64,000 nt of DNA from Deinococcus hopiensis KR-140. Lineage in GTDB: Bacteria; Deinococcota; Deinococci; Deinococcales; Deinococcaceae. This document shows, in pieces, positions 13,750 through 26,191 of the stretch (the stretch's first letter is position 1; every line of letters begins with the position of its first letter). Location: the NCBI GenBank assembly GCA_943327755.2, contig CALPYF020000017.1, forward strand, positions 25,026-89,025. Reading direction: 5' to 3'. The notes below the pieces were generated by a model. It did no database searches, was not told where the DNA came from, and saw nothing but the letters and a program-made list of their open reading frames with translations. Position numbers and translations under genes: made by a program.

Positions 13750-14121
13750 TCAGCGCCCCGGGGTCTTGCAGCCGGTCAGCAGGGTCTTCGTGGTGGTCGT
13801 GCTGTTCCCGGTGAAGGTGCTGAGTTCCGCCGTGCCCTGATGTTCCCACCATTGCAGGCCGCCGCGCGCGCCAGCAGGGCCGTTCAGACTGGCGTAGCGG
13901 GCGCCGCTGGCGCTGATGGCCTGCGCCAGCCCGTACTTCTGGCCCTTCCAGTCCAGCACGGCGAACATGGGCTGATCTCCGAACTGCACGTAGTACACGC
14001 TGACTTTCTGCCCGCCGGTGCAGGCGTACTGGTAGACGCGGTAGTTGACCTGCACGGGCGGCGTCGCGGCGCTCGCTACGCCCAGCAGCATTCCAGCGGC
14101 GGCCAAGATCACTCGTTTCAT
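13750..14121 (-). CDS. MliC-like secreted lysozyme-inhibitor-family protein
   Basis: This 123-residue protein has a signal peptide (MKRVILAAAGMLLGVASA) and a small beta domain with YACTGGQKVSVYYV, an aromatic core and a late Cys (GCKTP) that can pair with the first. This is the MliC pattern, a family that binds c-type lysozyme in proteobacteria. In a free-living Deinococcus the target may differ. The ATG at 14121 is preferred over a start 27 codons earlier because it begins the signal peptide and has TACCGT 7 bases upstream. Confidence 0.72.
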   Translation of the reverse strand: MKRVILAAAGMLLGVASAATPPVQVNYRVYQYACTGGQKVSVYYVQFGDQPMFAVLDWKGQKYGLAQAISASGARYASLNGPAGARGGLQWWEHQGTAELSTFTGNSTTTTKTLLTGCKTPGR

Positions 14122-14195
14122 CCTTTCCACGGTAGCCAGCGCCCATGAACGCTTCACGAGGGCCGGATGACAACCTCCCGGTGTAGGCTCCGCGC

Positions 14196-14852
14196 ATGAC
14201 ACTGAACGCCCGGCCGCCCCATCACGCGGCCCGCCGCCTGCTCATCGGGCTCGTGGTGGGCGTGCTGGTGGGCCTCGCCACGCCCCACGTGTGGCCGCCG
14301 GAGGCGCGGATCCTGCTGGGGTGGGTAGCGTTCACGCTGACCGTGATGGCGCAGCTGTGGCCTCTCATGATGCGCGCGGGGCCCGCCCGGACGCGGGAAC
14401 TCGCCACGCGCGAGGACGACAGCCGGGCGCTGGCCGGGACGATCACCATGACGGCCGCCCTGGTGAGCCTGATCGGCGTGGTGTTCCTGCTGTCCGACGC
14501 GCACGACGCAAAGGGCACCCGGGAGCTGCTGCTCACGGCCCTGGCGGTGGGGACGGTCGCCACGAGCTGGCTGCTCGTGCAGACCGAGTACACCCTGCAC
14601 TACGCCCGCCGCTACTACCGGGACGGACGCGGCGTGCTGTTCCCTCACGGGGAGGGCAACCTGGAGGAGCCCACATACTGGGATTTCGCGTACCTGAGCA
14701 TCACGATCGGCATGACGTATCAGGTGAGCGACACGAACCTGAACACCCGCGCCATGCGCCGCCTGCTGCTGGGGCACGCGCTGCTGTCGTTCGTGTTCGG
14801 CACGGTGATCATCGCGGTGACGATCAACGGCGTGGCAGGTCTGATCCAGTAG
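14196..14852 (+). CDS. DUF1345 family membrane protein
   Basis: This 218-residue protein has about five membrane helices (16-34, 40-57, 84-102, 110-128, 190-212) and the family signature YLSITIGMTYQVSDTN before the last helix. DUF1345 proteins are widespread and uncharacterised; the signature resembles ion-channel selectivity regions, but that is only a resemblance. The ATG has TAGGCT (14184-14189) 6 bases upstream. It diverges from mliC across 74 bases. Confidence 0.82.
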   Translation: MTLNARPPHHAARRLLIGLVVGVLVGLATPHVWPPEARILLGWVAFTLTVMAQLWPLMMRAGPARTRELATREDDSRALAGTITMTAALVSLIGVVFLLSDAHDAKGTRELLLTALAVGTVATSWLLVQTEYTLHYARRYYRDGRGVLFPHGEGNLEEPTYWDFAYLSITIGMTYQVSDTNLNTRAMRRLLLGHALLSFVFGTVIIAVTINGVAGLIQ

Positions 14853-14872
14853 CCGGGGCGTACAGTCTGGGC

Positions 14873-15412
14873 ATGCTGCCTCTGCTGCTGTCCGGTCTGC
14901 TCGTCACAGCTCCTCTGTCCGTCAGCCGGACACCGGTCCTGCTGGAGGGTGCCCGTACGGCGTCCTCCCGTCCAGTGGAGGGCAGTGGGGTGATCGTGCG
15001 GATCGACAGTGAACTGGATGTGCTCCTGTCGGGCGACCGGGGGCAGGTGACGCGGGTCGTGCTGGCGTTCGATTCACGCAGCGCCTCGTATCCCGGTGAA
15101 CTTCCGGCGCTGGGCAGTCGCCTGGGCCGACTGGCGCGCGAGTACGCCACCCGCTGTTTCGGGTTGCCCGCCGGGGACCGGAAGGTGCTGGGGGAACGGA
15201 TCTGGCAGGCGTCGAGGAACCCGGACACGGACTTCCCGGAGGTCTGGTCGTACGGTCCGCTTGACGTGCAGGTGAATGCCGTGGTCGAGGATGGGTACTC
15301 CCGCACGCTGGGCGACTCGGGGGTGGTGGATGTCCCGCCGGAGGTGAGCGTGCGCGTGATCCTGGAACGGCCAGCGGCACCCGGCTGGATGCCCAGATGC
15401 CGCTGGCCCTGA
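14873..15412 (+). CDS. Putative secreted protein of unknown function
   Basis: This 179-residue protein has a short signal peptide (MLPLLLSGLLVTAPLSV). The mature part is hydrophilic with several aromatic residues (IWQASRNPDTDFPEVWSYG) and I recognise no family. The ATG at 14873 is fixed by TACAGT (14861-14866) 6 bases upstream. It starts 20 bases after DUF1345 but from its own promoter. The stop is 7 bases from the convergent coxM stop. Confidence 0.65.
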   Translation: MLPLLLSGLLVTAPLSVSRTPVLLEGARTASSRPVEGSGVIVRIDSELDVLLSGDRGQVTRVVLAFDSRSASYPGELPALGSRLGRLAREYATRCFGLPAGDRKVLGERIWQASRNPDTDFPEVWSYGPLDVQVNAVVEDGYSRTLGDSGVVDVPPEVSVRVILERPAAPGWMPRCRWP

Positions 15413-15419
15413 ATCGGGT

Positions 15420-16214
15420 TTAACCGAGTCGTTCGATGGCGCGGGCGGCGAGGACGTCCACGAGGTGCGCGCGGTACTCGGCGCTGGCGAAGCGGTCGCC
15501 GAGCAGGTCGCCCGCGTCCACCAGTCCGGTGGGAACGGCCTGGGAGCCGTTCACGGCGTCCTCCAGCTTGTTCAGGCGGTGGGCTTTCTCGGCCGCGCCG
15601 GTGTACGCGGCGCGCACGCTGCTGTCCGCGTGCCGGACCACGGCGACGCCCACGACGGCGTAATGGCTGGCGGGGTGGCGGAACTTCTCGTACGCGCTGG
15701 CCTGCGTGGTCGCGGGAATGCGGATGTGGGTCAGGAGTTCACCGGGCTGCACGGCACTCTCGAACATGCCCTGGAACATGTCGTCGGCGTGCACGGTGCG
15801 CTCCCCGCCGGGACCGCGAATGACGAATTCCACGCCCAGCGCCAGCGCAGCGGCGGGGTAGTCGGCGCTGGGGTCGGCGTGCGCCAGACTGCCGCCGATG
15901 GTGCCGCGGTTGCGGACCATCGGGTCGCCGACCCACCCGGCCACTTCCGGGAACAGCGGCAGGTCGCTGCGCAGCACGTCCGCGTGCGTGGTCATCGCGC
16001 CCACGACCCAGTGGTCCCCATCGCGGGTGATGCCTTTCATCTCCTGGATGCCCCAGATGTCCAGCAGTGCGGGCGGCTGCGCCAGCCGGAGCTTCATGGC
16101 GGGCAGCAGGCTGTGTCCCCCCGCAATGACCTTCAGGTCAGGATTCTCGGCAAGCGCGGCGAGGGCCTGATCGACACTCTCGGCCTTGTGGTACTCGAAA
16201 CTGGCTGGATACAT
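15420..16214 (-). CDS. coxM: CoxM-like FAD-binding subunit of a molybdenum hydroxylase
   Basis: This 264-residue medium subunit has FAD-binding motifs AGGHSLLPAMKLRL (near 32) and TIGGSLAHADPSAD (near 108). It carries electrons from the 2Fe-2S subunit to FAD and then to an acceptor. The ATG at 16214 has GGAGGG 5 bases upstream; the longer frame would translate a repetitive intergenic tract. It is the third gene of a coxS-coxL-coxM operon, the order usual for form II enzymes. Confidence 0.9.
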   Translation of the reverse strand: MYPASFEYHKAESVDQALAALAENPDLKVIAGGHSLLPAMKLRLAQPPALLDIWGIQEMKGITRDGDHWVVGAMTTHADVLRSDLPLFPEVAGWVGDPMVRNRGTIGGSLAHADPSADYPAAALALGVEFVIRGPGGERTVHADDMFQGMFESAVQPGELLTHIRIPATTQASAYEKFRHPASHYAVVGVAVVRHADSSVRAAYTGAAEKAHRLNKLEDAVNGSQAVPTGLVDAGDLLGDRFASAEYRAHLVDVLAARAIERLG

Positions 16215-16304
16215 ATATCCCTCCGGGATGGGGTGATGATTGAAAGGCGATGGTCGATGGAGAAGGGACGGTCTATCGACCATCGACCTTCACCCATCGG
16301 CGCT
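16215..16304. repeat. Short GATGG/CCATC repeat tract between coxL and coxM
   Basis: The 90 base gap holds GATGGTCGATGG and its inverse CTATCGACCATCGACC, which can fold into a hairpin inside the operon mRNA. A related but degenerate tract lies at 37741-37794 before the MscS gene. It may be a small dispersed repeat. Confidence 0.45.
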
Positions 16305-18695
<2,391 letters not shown>

Positions 18696-18818
18696 GGGGT
18701 GATGCCTCCCTGGGCTGTGGAGAAGGGCAAAAAATCTGAGGGGCCAGGCGTCTGAAGGTCTGAGGGGGTCAGCGGAGTCCGGTTCTGGACGCCGTGACCG
18801 TTCGACCCTCGACCCAGG

Positions 18819-19304
<486 letters not shown>

Positions 19305-19618
19305 GCGGGCCTCCCACGGGCGGGGTGGAATGAGTGTGTTCCAGAGGGGTGGAAGCTGAGTTGTCTGACCGTCCCCATCTAAACACACCAAGGTTGGAAA
19401 AGGGTGCGCGGGTGGGCACAGTTGCCCCTGCCCCCCCGCCAGCCGGGGTGTCCGGCCCTCCCCCGCCGGGGTGGACAGGCGCGCGCCGGGCCGACGCGCG
19501 ACCCCGGCGCGGCGGAAGTGCTAGCGTGGGGGCATCACCCGCTGTTCGCCGTCCCACTGCACCTCACGGTGGGCCGCCCTGATTCCGCGCGGCGCTGGCC
19601 GCTTCACGAGGTCGCGCC
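19305..19618. promoter_or_regulatory. Divergent control region between coxS and GAF regulator
   Basis: No gene is seen in these 314 bases. Alternating half-sites TGGAA (19326), TTCCA (19339-19343) and TGGAA (19350-19354), plus TTGGAAAA near 19394, form two dyads with 8 and 6 base spacers. They lie 22-90 bases upstream of the coxS ATG and are candidate operators. No unambiguous -35/-10 pair is visible. Confidence 0.45.
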
Positions 19619-20851
19619 ATGAACGACAGATTGACGCTGGAACGGCAGCACCTGATCCGCGCCTGGCACCGCTTCGTGTCCCGGCAGCCCACGCCTGCCC
19701 CCGCCGACCCGCAGGCGCCGACTGACACGCCCGTCACGCAGGAGGTCGCGGCGTCCTGGGCGCGCTCGTCGCTGACCGTGCCGCCCGAGCGGGTCAGTGC
19801 GCCCGTGAAGGCCGAGGCGGACGTGCAGCACGCGTGGCAGGAGAGCCCGCTGGAGTACGGCGTGCGCGGCCTGATCCCGGAGCTGCGCCGCCTGGCCGAG
19901 GAGGCCGACCTGATCGTGGCAGTGGGGGACGTGGACGGCACGCTGCTGTGGACGCAGGGCAGCGCGCGCATGACCGGGCTGGCCCGCAGCGTGAATTTCG
20001 TGCCGGGCGGGCAATGGGGCGAGGGCAGCGTGGGCACGAACGCCCTGGCGCTGTCGCTGCGCACGCGCCAGCCGGTGCGGGTGTTCAGCGCCGAGCATTA
20101 CGTGCAGACCGTGCACGACTGGGTGTGCTACTCCAGCCCGATCCGCGACACCGGGACGGGCGCACTGCTGGGCGTGCTGGACATCAGCAGCACCTGGGAG
20201 CACAGCACGCCGCTGGGACTGGCGAGCGCCCGGCACTACGCCGCGCAGATCGAGCAGGCCATCGGGGGGCGGCCGCGCAGCCCGGCGGCGGCGCTGAACC
20301 TCGCGTTCTGCGGTCCGGCGCGCGTGACGTTCGGCGGGCAGCACCTGCACCTCACGCCCCGGCAGCATGAACTGTTGTGCGTGCTGGCCCTGAACCCGGG
20401 CGGCCTGAGTCTGGACGCGCTGCACGCGCACGTGTACGGGGATCAGCCGATCAGCCTGAGCACCCTGAAGTCGGAGGTGAGCACGCTGCGCGCGCTGCTG
20501 GGCGGGCAGATCGCGTCGCGGCCGTACCGCCTGAGCATGCCGCTGACGCTGGACGTGCAGCGCGTCGAGGATCTGCTGCTGGCCGGGCGGGTGGGCGAGG
20601 CGGCCGACCTGTACGACGGGCCGCTGCTGCCGCACTCGGCGTCGCCGCTGCTGACGTACTGGCGCGAGTACCTGGACGCGGCGCTGCGGGGGGCGGTATG
20701 CCGGTCGGGGGACCCGGACCTGCTGTGGCGGTACGCGTCGCGCTTCGACGACCCGGAATGTCTGGACACCCTGGAGACCCTGCTGCCGGAGGGTGATCAC
20801 CGCCGCCCGGTCGTGCGGGCGCGGCGCGCGGCGCTCGACGCGGCCCCCTGA
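19619..20851 (+). CDS. GAF-domain transcriptional regulator with C-terminal winged helix
   Basis: This 410-residue protein has an N-terminal part resembling AcoR-type regulators (EVAASWARS, then a GAF domain at about 85-215 with FVPGGQWGEGSVGTNA). In place of the sigma-54 AAA domain it carries a winged-helix DNA-binding region (about 230-320, HLTPRQHELLCVLALNPGGLSLDALHAHVYGD), followed by a helical tail. The GAF domain should sense a small molecule. Its divergent position next to coxSLM makes it the likely regulator of that operon. The ATG lacks both a strong SD and a close -10. Confidence 0.8.
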   Translation: MNDRLTLERQHLIRAWHRFVSRQPTPAPADPQAPTDTPVTQEVAASWARSSLTVPPERVSAPVKAEADVQHAWQESPLEYGVRGLIPELRRLAEEADLIVAVGDVDGTLLWTQGSARMTGLARSVNFVPGGQWGEGSVGTNALALSLRTRQPVRVFSAEHYVQTVHDWVCYSSPIRDTGTGALLGVLDISSTWEHSTPLGLASARHYAAQIEQAIGGRPRSPAAALNLAFCGPARVTFGGQHLHLTPRQHELLCVLALNPGGLSLDALHAHVYGDQPISLSTLKSEVSTLRALLGGQIASRPYRLSMPLTLDVQRVEDLLLAGRVGEAADLYDGPLLPHSASPLLTYWREYLDAALRGAVCRSGDPDLLWRYASRFDDPECLDTLETLLPEGDHRRPVVRARRAALDAAP

Positions 20852-20903
20852 CCGCCGGGCACCCCGGCCGTCGGCGTCCGTCGCGTAGGGTGGGGGGCAC
20901 CCG

Positions 20904-22136
20904 ATGACCCCACCTGTTCCTGCCGCCCGCCTGTCCCCGACCGCCGCGCTGATCCTGCTGGCCCTGAGTGTGGTCCTCGGCATGAGCCCCTGGTTCAGCG
21001 CGGCCGCCGCCCTGCCGCAGCTGCGCGAGGGCTGGGGCCTGAACGCCGTTCAGGGGTCGTGGCTGACGCTGGCGGTGCAGCTGGGCTTCGTGCTGGGCGC
21101 GGTGCTGAGTGCCGCGCTGAACCTCGCCGACCGGGCGCAGCCGCGCGTGCTGATCGCGGTGGGGGCGCTGCTGGCCGCGGGCGCGAACGCGGCCCTGCTG
21201 CTGCACCCGGGCCTGTGGGGGGCGCTGCTGGCCCGCGCGGGCGTGGGGGCGGCGCTGGCGCTCGTGTACCCCCCGGCGCTGCGGGCCATGAGCACCTACT
21301 TCTCGCGGGGGCGGGGGCTGGCACTGGGGGTCATGGTGGGCGCGCTGACGCTGGGGTCGGCCAGTCCTCATCTGGTGAACGGGCTGGGCGGCGCGGACTG
21401 GCGGGTGGTGGTGGGCGTGACGAGTGCACTGGCGGCGCTGGGCGGGCTGCTGGCGCTGCCGGTCCCGCCCGGTCCACTGGCGACGAAGGCCCCGCCATTT
21501 CGTCCGGCGCAGGCGTGGCGGGTCCTGACGGCGCGCGGCCCGGCGCTGGCGACCCTGGGGTACCTCGGGCACATGTGGGAGCTGTACGCCATGTGGACGT
21601 GGTTCGCGCTGTTCTTCGGCGGGGTGCTGACCGGGGCGGGGCAGCCGGACGCGCTGCAGGGGGCGGCGCTGGCGACCTTCGGGGTGGTGGGGGTGGGTGC
21701 GCTGGGCTGCGTGGTGGGCGGCGTGCTGGGGGACCGCTGGGGCCGCACGCGCCTGACGGAGCTGTCCATGTGGCTGTCGGGCGGCGCGGCGCTGCTTCTG
21801 GCTGGGCTGCTGCTGTGGGGCGACCCGTCCCCGGGGGTGGTGCTGGCGCTGAGTCTGTTCTGGGGCTTCTGGATCATCGCGGACAGCGCGCAGTTCAGCA
21901 CGGTCATCAGTGAGATCGCGCCGGGCCCGTACGTGGGGACGGCGATGACGGCGCAGCTGGCCCTGGGGTTCACGCTGACCGCCGTGACGATCGCGCTGGT
22001 ACCGCTGCTGCTGCCGCGCCTGGGCTGGGGGGGGCTGTTCGCGCTGTGGGCCCTGGGGCCGCTGCTGGGGGCGGTGGCGATGCGGGCGCTGCGGGGCACG
22101 CCGGACGCCGTGCGGATCGCGGGGGGACGCGGGTAG
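20904..22136 (+). CDS. MFS transporter
   Basis: This 410-residue membrane protein has about 12 helices in two six-helix halves. A short basic loop after helix 2 (NLADRAQPR) and a GDRWGRTRL motif after helix 8 match the MFS A-motif region. No substrate signature is evident; it resembles nitrate/cyanate or drug-type transporters only in general. The start is ATG with a G-rich site upstream. It ends 187 bases before NDH-2. Confidence 0.82.
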   Translation: MTPPVPAARLSPTAALILLALSVVLGMSPWFSAAAALPQLREGWGLNAVQGSWLTLAVQLGFVLGAVLSAALNLADRAQPRVLIAVGALLAAGANAALLLHPGLWGALLARAGVGAALALVYPPALRAMSTYFSRGRGLALGVMVGALTLGSASPHLVNGLGGADWRVVVGVTSALAALGGLLALPVPPGPLATKAPPFRPAQAWRVLTARGPALATLGYLGHMWELYAMWTWFALFFGGVLTGAGQPDALQGAALATFGVVGVGALGCVVGGVLGDRWGRTRLTELSMWLSGGAALLLAGLLLWGDPSPGVVLALSLFWGFWIIADSAQFSTVISEIAPGPYVGTAMTAQLALGFTLTAVTIALVPLLLPRLGWGGLFALWALGPLLGAVAMRALRGTPDAVRIAGGRG

Positions 22137-22199
22137 CGGGGCGGTTGAAGGCCGGAGATGAACGGTCTCGCTAGACGAGACGACACTGTGTGGGCGCAT

Positions 22200-22323
22200 T
22201 CAGGTGTATTTGGTGTAAGATGTACACTGTTGCCGTGTGGAGGCCGGAGGCTTCCAGCGGTGTTTATGAGCCGGTGGGAGCACTCCCACTCGACTCGTGA
22301 ATTCGTTCACAGGAGAAAGAGAC
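22200..22323 (+). promoter_or_regulatory. Promoter and ~100 base leader of NDH-2
   Basis: TTCAGG (22199-22204) and TACACT (22223-22228) have an 18 base spacer and sit in a GTGTA/TACAC dyad. The leader contains a GTGGGAG/CTCCCAC hairpin near 22273-22288 and AGGAGAAAG before the ATG. This is one of the few genes here with a real 5' leader. Confidence 0.55.
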
Positions 22324-23463
<1,140 letters not shown>

Positions 23464-23481
23464 AGCCAGTTCATTCCCCAG

Positions 23482-23519
23482 GACCCCCGAGCCCCCACGT
23501 GGCGCCGGGGGTCTCTTTC
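23482..23519 (+). terminator. Intrinsic terminator after NDH-2
   Basis: GACCCCCG (23482-23489) pairs with CGGGGGTC (23506-23513), followed by TCTTTC. It lies 19 bases after the stop. Confidence 0.7.
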
Positions 23520-23592
23520 GCGCTGTAGGCCCTCTGGCCTACCCTCCACACCTGCGGCCTCCGGCTGTCCCCCCGGCCTCTACACTCGGGTC

Positions 23593-24066
23593 ATGCGCCT
23601 TCCCCTCCTGATTATCCTGGCCCTGCCCGCCGCGCTGGCCTCCTGCAGCGGCATGTTCGAGAAACACAACGCCGACCGCGCCGAGCAACTCAAGATCGAC
23701 AACGCCCTGTACTTCCGCACACAGTGCGTCCAGGCACTGGAACGCGCCCGCGCCACCGCCACGCCGCAGCAGCTCCCCGCCGGTCTGAACGGCAAGCCCT
23801 GCACCTCCGGCCTGCTGGGCGACTACGCGATCAGCCAGGACATGGGCGACACGATCAAGAGCAGCGTCATCACCCTGGACCCGAACCGCCTGAGCGACTA
23901 CACCCTCACTGTGACCAGCCTGAACGGCAAGACCTTCAGTTACGTGGACCGCGGCGACGCCGAAGCGGCCGCCGAGCAGAACGGCACCTACACCGAAACA
24001 GCCCCCGACGTCGTCAGCGAGGACACCGACACCAGCACCGTCAACGTCGATCAACAGACGCCCTGA
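23593..24066 (+). CDS. Small lipoprotein of unknown function
   Basis: This 157-residue protein has lipobox LASC at about residue 18. The mature part has two further cysteines (TQCVQAL and KPCTSG), which probably pair, and an acidic Thr/Asp-rich tail. The middle (SQDMGDTIKSSVITLDP) vaguely resembles pilin-like surface domains, but I do not recognise the family. TACACT (23581-23586) lies 6 bases before the ATG, so the mRNA is leaderless. Confidence 0.7.
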   Translation: MRLPLLIILALPAALASCSGMFEKHNADRAEQLKIDNALYFRTQCVQALERARATATPQQLPAGLNGKPCTSGLLGDYAISQDMGDTIKSSVITLDPNRLSDYTLTVTSLNGKTFSYVDRGDAEAAAEQNGTYTETAPDVVSEDTDTSTVNVDQQTP

Positions 24067-24085
24067 AGACCGCTGTCACCACGAG

Positions 24086-24123
24086 GCCCCAGCCTGCCGA
24101 CTCCGGCGCTGGGGCTTTGCTTT
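24086..24123 (+). terminator. Intrinsic terminator after the lipoprotein gene
   Basis: GCCCCAGC pairs with GCTGGGGC (24108-24115) and is followed by TTTGCTTT. Confidence 0.75.
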
Positions 24124-24149
24124 GACCAGACTACATAGGCAGACTGAGC

Positions 24150-24192
24150 TTGACAATCAGCCAACCAAGACAGACTATGTATACAGACATAG
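24150..24192 (+). promoter_or_regulatory. Promoter and putative PadR operator
   Basis: TTGACA (24150-24155) lies 17 bases from GACTAT (24173-24178). The dyad CTATGT-ATACAG-ACATAG (24175-24192) overlaps the -10, and its ATGT/ACAT halves resemble known PadR operators. Autorepression of the padR-like gene is likely. Confidence 0.65.
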
Positions 24193-24253
24193 CTATGCAG
24201 GGGCGGCAACCACGCGGGACGCTGCGCGGCCAAAGCCCCACCTCGGAGCACCC

Positions 24254-24583
24254 ATGAACCCAGACCTGCTGCGCGGCAACCTCGACCTGATCCTCCTGAC
24301 CCTCCTCGAACAGCACCCCCTGTACGGCTTCGCGATCATCCAGGCCGCCCGCGACCGCACCGGCGGGTACTTCGACTTCAAGGAAGGCAGCCTCTACCCC
24401 GCCCTGCACCGCCTGGAAGCCGAAGGCCTCCTCGCGGCGCAGCACGGCGAAACCGGCCGCAACGGCAAACCCCGCAAGTACTACGCCATCACCGACCGGG
24501 GCCGCGACACCCTGAACGCCAAGCGGCAGGAATTCACCGCCTTCACCGGAGCCGTCCAACAGCTCGGCGGGACCGGCGCGTGA
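24254..24583 (+). CDS. PadR-family transcriptional regulator
   Basis: This 109-residue protein has a PadR winged helix: LLRGNLDLILLTLLEQHPLYGFAI, then DFKEGSLYPALHRLEAEGLL and a KYYAIT wing strand. PadR regulators usually repress a neighbouring membrane-protein gene and respond to phenolics, drugs or unknown ligands. The stop overlaps the GTG of the next gene (GTGA), so the two are translationally coupled, the usual layout for PadR with a permease-prefix protein. Confidence 0.9.
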   Translation: MNPDLLRGNLDLILLTLLEQHPLYGFAIIQAARDRTGGYFDFKEGSLYPALHRLEAEGLLAAQHGETGRNGKPRKYYAITDRGRDTLNAKRQEFTAFTGAVQQLGGTGA

Positions 24584-25692
24584 CTGCCACTACCCACGCG
24601 CCCCCCCGCGCGCTCACGGCGTACCTGCGGCGCGCCACCTGGGGCCTGCCCGAACCCCGCCGCCAGGAACTCTGGGACGAACTCGAAGAACACGTCCTGA
24701 CGCGCGCCGACCACCTGATCATCAGCGGCCTCACCCCCACTCAGGCCACCGCCCAGGCCATCCGTGAACTCGGCCCTCCAGCCCACGTGACCCTGGGCAT
24801 GGCAAAGGTCTACTCCATGCCCAAACTCATCCTTGCCGCTGGCACCCTCGCCCTGGCCCTCAGCGCCGGCCTCTACGCCCTCGCGGGCGGCAGCGAGCCT
24901 GCCGTGCATATCCCCGTCGTGAAAGGCACGCTCCCGCAGCCCATCTGTCAGCCGGGCAAAGTACCACAGGAAAAAATTGCCACTATTGTCAGCCAGGACA
25001 GCACCACCTGCTACATCCCGACAAGCTCTACCGATCTGCTTCCGGGCGCCTACGTCAGCGAAGCGACGGTCCGCTCTCTTGCGGAGTCCCTCGGCCTGAA
25101 GGTCACCATGCGACCTGATGGCTGGATGAATGTGGCTGACCGTGAAGGACGTATGAGCTTCTCATCGCGGGCGGTCAGCGTCCAGAACGGAATGCACTAT
25201 TTCGACGTCACCAACATTCCCCACGTGCTGCGGATCGCGTCACCCGTCAGCTTCTCTGGCTTCGACCATCCCGTGGTTCGCACCGACAGAGCCGCCTATG
25301 ATCTCTCCCCGGCAAGTGGAGTCGACGTGTACGGCAGCTTCTCCACGGTCTTCTGGCAGATGGTTGTCAGAGTGTCCAATCTCACAGTGAACCTCGACGC
25401 CCGATACACCCATGTCATCAGGACCGATCAGCCCGAGGGGGAAGTGGTGATGTTGACGTCCGCCAGAGGCCAGAAGTATGCGTTCAGTTTCGCTGAGGTG
25501 AAGAAAGGTGGCCTCATCACCATCCCCTCCGCTGAACAAAAACTCCGCTGGACTTCCGACCCGGGAAAGCTAGAAGTGCAGGGCAACGTGGGGCGGCCAC
25601 AAGCGGTGCTCATGCGCGTGTCCAACGTCCCCCTGGACAACCTGAAGTCCGGCATCTTCATGCCTGCTCAGGCGACGTCCGACGCCCGCTAA
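24580..25692 (+). CDS. PadR-coupled membrane protein with permease-prefix domain
   Basis: This 370-residue protein begins with a permease-prefix (HAAS-like) helical domain of about 75 residues (LRRATWGLPEPRRQELWDELEEHV), then one membrane helix (about 83-103) and a large extracytoplasmic domain with two cysteines (PICQPG, TTCYIP). Family members linked to PadR often bind the regulator or form part of ABC permeases. The outer domain is unfamiliar. From about 24,950 on, base composition is less GC-biased at third positions than its neighbours, suggesting a separate origin for the C-terminal part. Confidence 0.72.
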   Translation: MTATTHAPPRALTAYLRRATWGLPEPRRQELWDELEEHVLTRADHLIISGLTPTQATAQAIRELGPPAHVTLGMAKVYSMPKLILAAGTLALALSAGLYALAGGSEPAVHIPVVKGTLPQPICQPGKVPQEKIATIVSQDSTTCYIPTSSTDLLPGAYVSEATVRSLAESLGLKVTMRPDGWMNVADREGRMSFSSRAVSVQNGMHYFDVTNIPHVLRIASPVSFSGFDHPVVRTDRAAYDLSPASGVDVYGSFSTVFWQMVVRVSNLTVNLDARYTHVIRTDQPEGEVVMLTSARGQKYAFSFAEVKKGGLITIPSAEQKLRWTSDPGKLEVQGNVGRPQAVLMRVSNVPLDNLKSGIFMPAQATSDAR

Positions 25693-26147
25693 ACCTCTTC
25701 TCCGCTCCGCCCGGTCCATTCTTCCAGCAGGTACTGGAGTCTGGTCTGGGCGTTTTCCTGGCTGCCGTACACGCTGCGGATGAGGTCCCCGCCGGGCGCG
25801 AAGGCGAGCCAGTGGGGGGTGCCTTCGGTGTGCCAGTGGCGGGCGAGGGTGCCGGTGAGGTCGAGGGCGACGGGGAACGGGAGTTTCGCGTAGGTCTGCG
25901 CGAATTTTTGCAGGGTGGGTTCGACGTCCTCTCTGGGGAGCTGGCGGTGGCCATGGCTGGTGTGCACGGCGAGGAGGTGGACGGCGTCGCCGAATTCGGC
26001 GTGGAGGCGTTTGAGGAAGGGGATGCCGCGGGAGACGCAGCCGGGGCATTCGAGGTTGAAGGTCATGACCAGCCCGGGTCGCGCCCAGTCCTGTGGTGAG
26101 GGGAGGGGGTCGCCGTGGACGAAGTCGGTGGGGGCGGGCCAATCCAT
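25689..26147 (-). CDS. Thioredoxin-fold redoxin (TlpA/AhpC-like)
   Basis: This 152-residue thioredoxin-fold protein has an active-site-like CPGC (in TFNLECPGCVSRGIPFL, about 34-37) and the cis-Pro region TPHWLAF (about 110). There is no signal peptide, so it should be cytoplasmic. The ATG at 26147 has TACGCT (26154-26159) 6 bases upstream. Its 3' end overlaps the convergent PadR-coupled gene by 4 bases, and it diverges from the amino-acid binding-protein gene with only 44 bases between start codons. Confidence 0.78.
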   Translation of the reverse strand: MDWPAPTDFVHGDPLPSPQDWARPGLVMTFNLECPGCVSRGIPFLKRLHAEFGDAVHLLAVHTSHGHRQLPREDVEPTLQKFAQTYAKLPFPVALDLTGTLARHWHTEGTPHWLAFAPGGDLIRSVYGSQENAQTRLQYLLEEWTGRSGEEV

Positions 26148-26191
26148 GCAGGCAGCGTACTGGACGGGCGGGGCGGGCCTATGCTGGGCGC

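Noticed and set aside
13750..14202. Longer MliC start at 14202
   Set aside because: The extra 27 residues would precede the signal peptide and overlap the divergent promoter of the DUF1345 gene.
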